Source: Allomeiothermus sp035760705 (GTDB lineage: Bacteria > Deinococcota > Deinococci > Deinococcales > Thermaceae). Taken from it: 60,480 nt of DNA. Below, one piece after another: positions 56,799 through 60,480 of this stretch. Numbering within the stretch: position 1 is the first letter of the stretch; every line of letters begins with the position of its first letter. The position numbers and the translations under genes were made by a program. The notes under the pieces were generated by a model that was given only the letters and a program-made list of their open reading frames with translations, was not told the DNA's origin and did not search any database. The stretch spans positions 1 to 60,480 of the forward strand of contig DASTSL010000104.1 of assembly GCA_035760705.1 (NCBI GenBank), written 5' to 3'.

Positions 56799-57509
56799 TT
56801 AAATCCCCCCGCCTCTCCAGAAAACCGGCCCGATGATGTAGAGGTCTTCCTCGAGCCCCAGCACCAGCACCGGGTGAGCGGGTTGGGTGGGGTAGAGCCG
56901 GATGCCCTCTTTCTCCACCTTGTAACGCTTGACCACCAGCTTTTCCTCCCGTGGCCACCAGGCCACCACGATGTCCCCGCTCACCGCCCGGCGGCCCCGG
57001 TCCACCGCGATGTAGTCGCCGGGGGCGATGCTTTTCTCCTGGCGGCTGGCCCCCTCCGAGATCATGCAGTCGCCGTTGACCAGATATACCCGCACGTTCT
57101 GCGGCTTGACCCCTTTACGCCTTAGGATTTCGGCGGGGATGGCGATGGACTCTCCCTCCAAGGGCTCGGATTCTGCTGCCCCCGCCGAGACCGAGCCATA
57201 CACCGAAAAGGCCCGCCACTCTGGCTGCACCTCGATCCGCCGCATCCGCTCGGAGACTTGGGCGGGAAGGCCGGGGTACTCGAGCCGGGTGGCTTCGGCG
57301 AAATCGCCGGGGCTCCACTCGAGTGCTTCCAGCAAGGCGTGGAGCTTGGCGGTGCTGAGGTCCAAGGTGGGGTGGATCAACCCCCGCTCTAGCCGCGAAA
57401 GTTCGGTTTGGTTGAGCCGCCCGTCGGATTCCCCTACGATGCGGTCCTGCGACTTGCCCAACTCCCGGCGGCGCTCCCGAATGGCGCTGGCCCAATGGGG
57501 TAGTGACAT
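56799..57509 (-). CDS. XRE-S24 (CI/LexA-like) repressor with GDCM in place of GDSM
   Basis: A 236-residue regulator. The N-terminal helix-turn-helix (about 8-60) reads IRERRRELGKSQDRIVGESD, LNQTELSRLERGLIHPTLDL. The C-terminal S24 domain has a plausible cleavage site VSAG (Ala109-Gly110), PGDYIAVDRG, SGDIVVAWW and the catalytic-type Lys194 in LVVKRYKVE. At the nucleophile position the motif is GDCM (Cys148) instead of the usual GDSM. I use the ATG at 57509, preceded by AGGGGG; an in-frame GTG lies at 57524. The start codon sits in ATTATGTCA, half of the operator palindrome, suggesting autoregulation. Confidence 0.85.
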   Translation of the reverse strand: MSLPHWASAIRERRRELGKSQDRIVGESDGRLNQTELSRLERGLIHPTLDLSTAKLHALLEALEWSPGDFAEATRLEYPGLPAQVSERMRRIEVQPEWRAFSVYGSVSAGAAESEPLEGESIAIPAEILRRKGVKPQNVRVYLVNGDCMISEGASRQEKSIAPGDYIAVDRGRRAVSGDIVVAWWPREEKLVVKRYKVEKEGIRLYPTQPAHPVLVLGLEEDLYIIGPVFWRGGGI

Positions 57510-57528
57510 AATGGCCCCCTTCACCTCC

Positions 57529-57556
57529 AGAGTAAGTCAAAATGATTAAGTGTCAA
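57529..57556 (-). promoter_or_regulatory. Promoter of the S24 repressor gene
   Basis: On the minus strand a perfect TTGACA (plus-strand 57551-57556) and TACTCT (57529-57534) are 16 bases apart. The start of transcription would fall close to the coding start, leaving a very short leader. Confidence 0.6.
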
Positions 57557-57572
57557 GAGGAACCCAGTCACA

Positions 57573-57601
57573 TTGACTGAAAGTGCGATATGTAATAGAC
57601 T
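57573..57601 (+). promoter_or_regulatory. Promoter of the holin-like gene
   Basis: TTGACT at 57573-57578 and TAGACT at 57596-57601 are 17 bases apart on the plus strand. The operator copy at 57617 lies just downstream of the expected start, where a bound repressor would block transcription. The promoter is divergent from that of the repressor gene. Confidence 0.55.
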
Positions 57602-57616
57602 AACCAAACAGCGGTG

Positions 57617-57634
57617 ATATGTCATAAACATAAT
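57617..57634. promoter_or_regulatory. Operator O3 (third copy of the palindrome)
   Basis: ATATGTCATAAACATAAT shares 17 consecutive bases with O1 at 52891-52911 except for the loss of one left-arm base; the core TATGT-CATAA-ACATA is intact. It lies between the divergent promoters of the repressor and the holin-like gene. Confidence 0.65.
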
Positions 57635-57715
57635 AATAGCCTCAGGTTTATCCCCTGCACAAGTGGTGCGAGACGGGCCGTGGCCGTAAGGGCTTGGGCG
57701 GAGCGAGGTTCGAGG

Positions 57716-58042
57716 ATGGAAACGAACACATCCCTGTGGTTGATCTTAGGGTTCGCCGGGCTTTTTGCCTTGCTGCGGGCGATGGTGGACCAGGTGCGGC
57801 GGCGATTCTGGAGACAGGCCGTGCGGGTGGTCTCGAGCGCCTTCTGGGGCTTCATGGGCGCTTTGCTGGTGCGGGAGTGGCTGGAGGTCTCGCCCCGCAC
57901 CCTGTGGGTGATCGCGGCGCTGCTGGGCTGGGTGGGTTACGAGGCCACGGTGGGGATGATGGTCCGGCTGCTCGAGAGCAAAAGCGGGGCTAAGCTAGAG
58001 AGCAACAAAAAAGGGTGTGATCGGGAGAGGGTGGGCCATTAG
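57716..58042 (+). CDS. Small holin-like membrane protein
   Basis: A 108-residue protein with three hydrophobic helices: LWLILGFAGLFALLRAMVD, VVSSAFWGFMGALLVRE and LWVIAALLGWVGYEATVGMM, and a charged C-terminal tail (ESKSGAKLESNKKGCDRERV). Size, helix number and the LLGWVGYEA segment resemble LydA-type phage holins, which is suggestive beside a CI-like repressor but not proof; other small membrane proteins share this form. GAGG lies just before the ATG. No endolysin gene is adjacent. Confidence 0.65.
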   Translation: METNTSLWLILGFAGLFALLRAMVDQVRRRFWRQAVRVVSSAFWGFMGALLVREWLEVSPRTLWVIAALLGWVGYEATVGMMVRLLESKSGAKLESNKKGCDRERVGH

Positions 58043-58129
58043 GGTTATGTACCCTAGAGGTGAGCCAATCAGCTGAAGCCTGGTGATCTAGTTCCGGCAG
58101 CATCGCGGCAGGCCGGGTAGCATGGCCGA

Positions 58130-58942
58130 GTGGAACTCGGTTACTCCTTTTGCCCCAACGATACCTTCATCTTCTACGCGCTCGTTCATGGCAAGGTTCC
58201 GGCACCTTTCCCGGTGACGGAAATTCTAGAGGACGTGGAAACCCTTAACCGCTGGGCTCTTGAGGGCCGCCTTCCCCTCACCAAGATCAGCTATGCCGCG
58301 TATGGGCGGCTCCGCGAGCGGTACGTGGCCCTGCGTTCGGGCGGAGCCCTGGGGCGGGGGGTCGGACCCTTGTTGGTGGCCCGCGCTCCTGTGGATAACC
58401 TTGCGGATAAGCGTATCGCCATCCCCGGCACGAACACCACCGCCTTCATGCTCTTGTCGCTGTACGGGCCTAGCTTCGTCCCGGTGGAGATGCGCTACGA
58501 CCAGATCTTGCCCGCTGTGCAATCGGGCGAGGTGGACGCTGGGCTCATCATCCACGAGTCGCGCTTCACCTACCCCCGCTACGGGCTGGTCAAGGTGCTG
58601 GACCTGGGCGAGTGGTGGGAAGCGGAGACCGGGCTGCCCATCCCCCTGGGGGCCATCCTGGCCCGGCGCGACCTGGGCGAAGCCACCATCCGCTCGCTGG
58701 ACCGGGCGGTGCGCTCGAGCCTCGAGTACGCCTACGCCCACCCCGAGGAAACCCTGGCCTACATCAAGCAGTACGCCCAGGAACTCGAGGACGAGGTGAT
58801 CTGGGCGCATATCCACACCTACGTCAACGAGTTCTCGCTCGACGTGGGCGAGGAGGGCGAACGGGCGGTGGCCGAACTCTTCCGCCGGGCCGAGGCCAGG
58901 GGGCTCATTCCAGGCTCGAGGCTGCCTAACTTCCTCGACTGA
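58130..58942 (+). CDS. mqnD: 1,4-dihydroxy-6-naphthoate synthase (futalosine pathway)
   Basis: A 270-residue periplasmic-binding-protein-fold enzyme that converts cyclic dehypoxanthinyl futalosine to 1,4-dihydroxy-6-naphthoate in menaquinone synthesis. Hallmarks are GYSFCPNDTFIFYALVHGKV near the start, LPLTKISYAAYGRL, IAIPGTNTTAFMLLSLYG and LIIHESRFTYPRYGLVKVLD, then PIPLGAILARRDLG. Start is GTG at 58130. It is a stand-alone gene here. Thermus uses this pathway rather than the classical Men route, in line with the host assignment. The TGTGGATAA nonamer at about 58389 lies within its coding sequence and is probably chance. Confidence 0.95.
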   Translation: MELGYSFCPNDTFIFYALVHGKVPAPFPVTEILEDVETLNRWALEGRLPLTKISYAAYGRLRERYVALRSGGALGRGVGPLLVARAPVDNLADKRIAIPGTNTTAFMLLSLYGPSFVPVEMRYDQILPAVQSGEVDAGLIIHESRFTYPRYGLVKVLDLGEWWEAETGLPIPLGAILARRDLGEATIRSLDRAVRSSLEYAYAHPEETLAYIKQYAQELEDEVIWAHIHTYVNEFSLDVGEEGERAVAELFRRAEARGLIPGSRLPNFLD

Positions 58943-59088
58943 GAGGCAGATGGCGCAAAGCGCTAGGGAAGCAAAAAACCGTCACCGCTCTTGCCCTGGC
59001 TTTTTTCCCCCTTCCCCCCTCTCGGCTTGATAACGGCAGCAGGACGCAACAAGCTGCCCTAAACCCCGCCATAGTATCGCAGCATCCG

Positions 59089-59101
59089 GTGATCTAATCA
59101 C
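59089..59101. promoter_or_regulatory. Palindrome upstream of the Crp/Fnr gene
   Basis: GTGAT-CTA-ATCAC is a perfect dyad 24 bases before the ATG of the Crp/Fnr-type gene. It resembles a Crp-family half-site pair with a five-base core instead of six, so autoregulation is possible. The 182-base gap it lies in holds nothing else recognisable. Confidence 0.45.
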
Positions 59102-59124
59102 AATTAGGCGATAAAGTAAGAGCC

Positions 59125-59766
59125 ATGATCCCGCAGTTCCTCGCTGCCCTGCCCCCCGAAGCCCGTGGGGAAGCCGAACGGGTCTTTCACCCGTTCTCGG
59201 CCCGGCGGGGCAACTACTTGTGTTACCCCGAGGACGAGGCCCGCACCCTTTATTACGTGAAGGAGGGCTGGGTACGGCTATTTCAACTGGGCGCTCAGGA
59301 AGAGGAGATCACCCTCACGGTGGTGGGGGCCGGGGAGATCTTCGGTGAGGCCGCCCTGCTCCCGAGCGAGCGTTACGGGGTGTTCGCCGAGCCGCTGGTG
59401 GACTCCGAGCTGCTCTCGGCCTCCCGTGAGGATTTGCAGCGGCTGATGTCCCGCTTCCCCGCGGCTCAGACCGCCTTTTTGATCCTGCTCTCGCAGCGTT
59501 TGCGCAAGGCCGAAGAACGCCTGCGCGACTTGCGCTTCAAGGAGGTCTTGCCCCGGCTGGCCAAAGCTCTGCTGGCGGCCATGCGCGAGGGGGAAGAAGG
59601 CTACGAGATCACCCTTTCGCACCAGGACCTGGCCCACCTGGCGGCCTCGACCCGCGAGACCGTGACCAAGGTGCTGGGGGAGTTGGCGCTCGAGGAGACC
59701 ATCGAACTTGGCTATCGCCGCATCCTGGTCTTGCGCCCGGAGGACTTGCGCCGGGTGGTGGGGTAG
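59125..59766 (+). CDS. Crp/Fnr-family transcriptional regulator
   Basis: A 213-residue regulator. The N-terminal cyclic-nucleotide-binding-like domain (about 20-125) has LYYVKEGWVRLFQLGAQEEE, ITLTVVGAGEIFGEAALLPS, but lacks the phosphate-binding arginine/serine cassette of true cAMP receptors as far as I can see, and has no cysteine cluster for an Fe-S centre. The C-terminal winged helix (about 150-213) reads ITLSHQDLAHLAASTRETVT, KVLGELALEETIELGYRRIL. Several such proteins, for example SdrP, govern stress genes in Thermus. Which one this matches cannot be told here. Confidence 0.9.
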   Translation: MIPQFLAALPPEARGEAERVFHPFSARRGNYLCYPEDEARTLYYVKEGWVRLFQLGAQEEEITLTVVGAGEIFGEAALLPSERYGVFAEPLVDSELLSASREDLQRLMSRFPAAQTAFLILLSQRLRKAEERLRDLRFKEVLPRLAKALLAAMREGEEGYEITLSHQDLAHLAASTRETVTKVLGELALEETIELGYRRILVLRPEDLRRVVG

Positions 59767-59879
59767 CCAGCGGCCCAAAGCGGCGGAAAGCGGTTGGCCG
59801 TTCGCGGTTCGCTCCTTGGATTGTGACCTGCTGCATCCGGTTTTCAGGGAATTGTCCGATGCTCTGGTAGGGATTCACC

Positions 59880-60480
59880 GTGCCGACCACGCCCGAACGA
59901 CTCCGCCCCTACTTGCCTTACGCTCTCGAGGACTTGCCCAAGCTGCTCGAGCATCCCCGCTCAGCCCCCCGGGCCGAACTGAGCGCCGGGCTGGTGGCGT
60001 ACCTGCGCCGCATCGGTGCGCCCCCGGCCAGCCTCGCCGCCGCCCGCCGCCTGGCCGAGCCCCACAGCCGGGTCATCGTCACCGGGCAGCAGGCCGGGCT
60101 CCTCACCGGCCCGGCCTATACCTTTTACAAAGCCCACTCCGCGCTGGCCCTGGCCCGCCAGCACGACTCCCCCCAGCGAGCGGTGGTGGCGGTGTTCTGG
60201 GTGGCCTCGCAGGACCACGACACCGACGAGGTGCGCTCCACGCGGATGCTGGACCTGGACGAACGCGTTCACACGCTCAGCCTCGAGCTTCCCAAATCCC
60301 ACCCCGCCGGTCGCATCCCCTTCGGCCCCTACTTCGAGCAGGTCTGTGCCTTGTTGGGCCAGTTCGGCGGGATTCCCTCGATCCAAGACCGGATCTGCCG
60401 GGCGATGGTGGGGGACTGGTCGTATAGCGAGGTGTTCGCCCGGTTGGTGCTCGAGTTTCTGGGGCGCGAGGGCCTGGTGG
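59880..60480 (+). CDS. bshC: Bacillithiol biosynthesis cysteine-adding enzyme, N-terminal part
   Basis: The first 200 codons are in the window. BshC adds cysteine to glucosamine-malate, the last step of bacillithiol synthesis. Diagnostic segments are VIVTGQQAGLLTGPAYTFYK, AVFWVASQDHDTDEVRST and HPAGRIPFGPYFEQV, the first two being the conserved core of the family. The start is GTG at 59880 with AGGGA upstream; an in-frame TAG at 59868-59870 rules out a longer form. The gene continues beyond 60480. Confidence 0.93.
   Translation, partial: MPTTPERLRPYLPYALEDLPKLLEHPRSAPRAELSAGLVAYLRRIGAPPASLAAARRLAEPHSRVIVTGQQAGLLTGPAYTFYKAHSALALARQHDSPQRAVVAVFWVASQDHDTDEVRSTRMLDLDERVHTLSLELPKSHPAGRIPFGPYFEQVCALLGQFGGIPSIQDRICRAMVGDWSYSEVFARLVLEFLGREGLV

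Noticed and set aside
58386..58398. DnaA-box-like TGTGGATAA
   Set aside because: Lies inside the mqnD coding sequence as a single copy; most likely chance.

Overview
The window is high-GC DNA with a strong Thermus/Meiothermus character: Leu-Glu is very often written CTCGAG, a TTHB210-like protein and a bacillithiol gene (bshC) are present, and menaquinone is made by the futalosine route (mqnD). I read it as a chromosomal segment of a Thermaceae bacterium, most likely Meiothermus, Allomeiothermus or Calidithermus. All assignments come from reading the sequence and from family knowledge; no database search was run.

Layout. (1) 1-9237, minus strand: an L-rhamnose uptake and catabolism operon, in transcription order rhaR, rhaT, rhaP, rhaQ, rhaS, a sensory-rhodopsin-transducer-like gene, rhaI, a fused aldolase/dehydrogenase and rhaB, which runs off the window edge. 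Operator-like repeats lie upstream of rhaR. (2) 9660-10532: a SARP/BTAD-type regulator. (3) About 10826-41183, plus strand: a complete-looking contractile injection system (eCIS, Afp/PVC-like) locus with a DUF4255 cap/terminator protein, a canonical sheath, a second sheath-like protein with an Fn3-like insert, two tube proteins, a LysM hub protein, a 55-residue conserved-type micro-protein, a two-gene spike (gpD-like and gpV-like), gp25, baseplate J, a tail protein I homologue, an AAA+ ATPase and several large proteins of unknown function. One of these, 1002 residues long, ends in a low-GC, nuclease-like C-terminal domain and is the best effector candidate. The cluster ends with an unusual glycosyltransferase-methyltransferase-glycosyltransferase fusion.

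(4) 41342-52034: chromosomal genes: a double GNAT protein, a NarL-type two-component system, VOC, DinB, TMEM175-like and CPBP membrane proteins, small membrane proteins and the helicase HrpB. (5) 52035-58042: an accessory-looking stretch with an inverted pair of perfect DnaA boxes, a two-repeat CRISPR mini-array without cas genes, a divergent promoter region carrying a 21-bp palindrome, an SSB paralogue without the usual acidic tip beside a small protein that does end in an SSB-like tip, an S24/XRE repressor with a Ser-to-Cys change at the catalytic position, and a holin-like membrane protein. The same palindrome recurs near the repressor. Secreted proteins (a lipoprotein, a c-type cytochrome and a TTHB210-like protein) lie between. 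(6) 58130-60480: mqnD, a Crp/Fnr regulator and the start of bshC.

How it works together: the left end imports L-rhamnose and converts it to central metabolites. The central 30 kb would build a contractile syringe without capsid, terminase or T6SS membrane-complex genes. The right-hand accessory stretch looks like a small repressor-controlled DNA-metabolism module, possibly the remnant of a mobile element.
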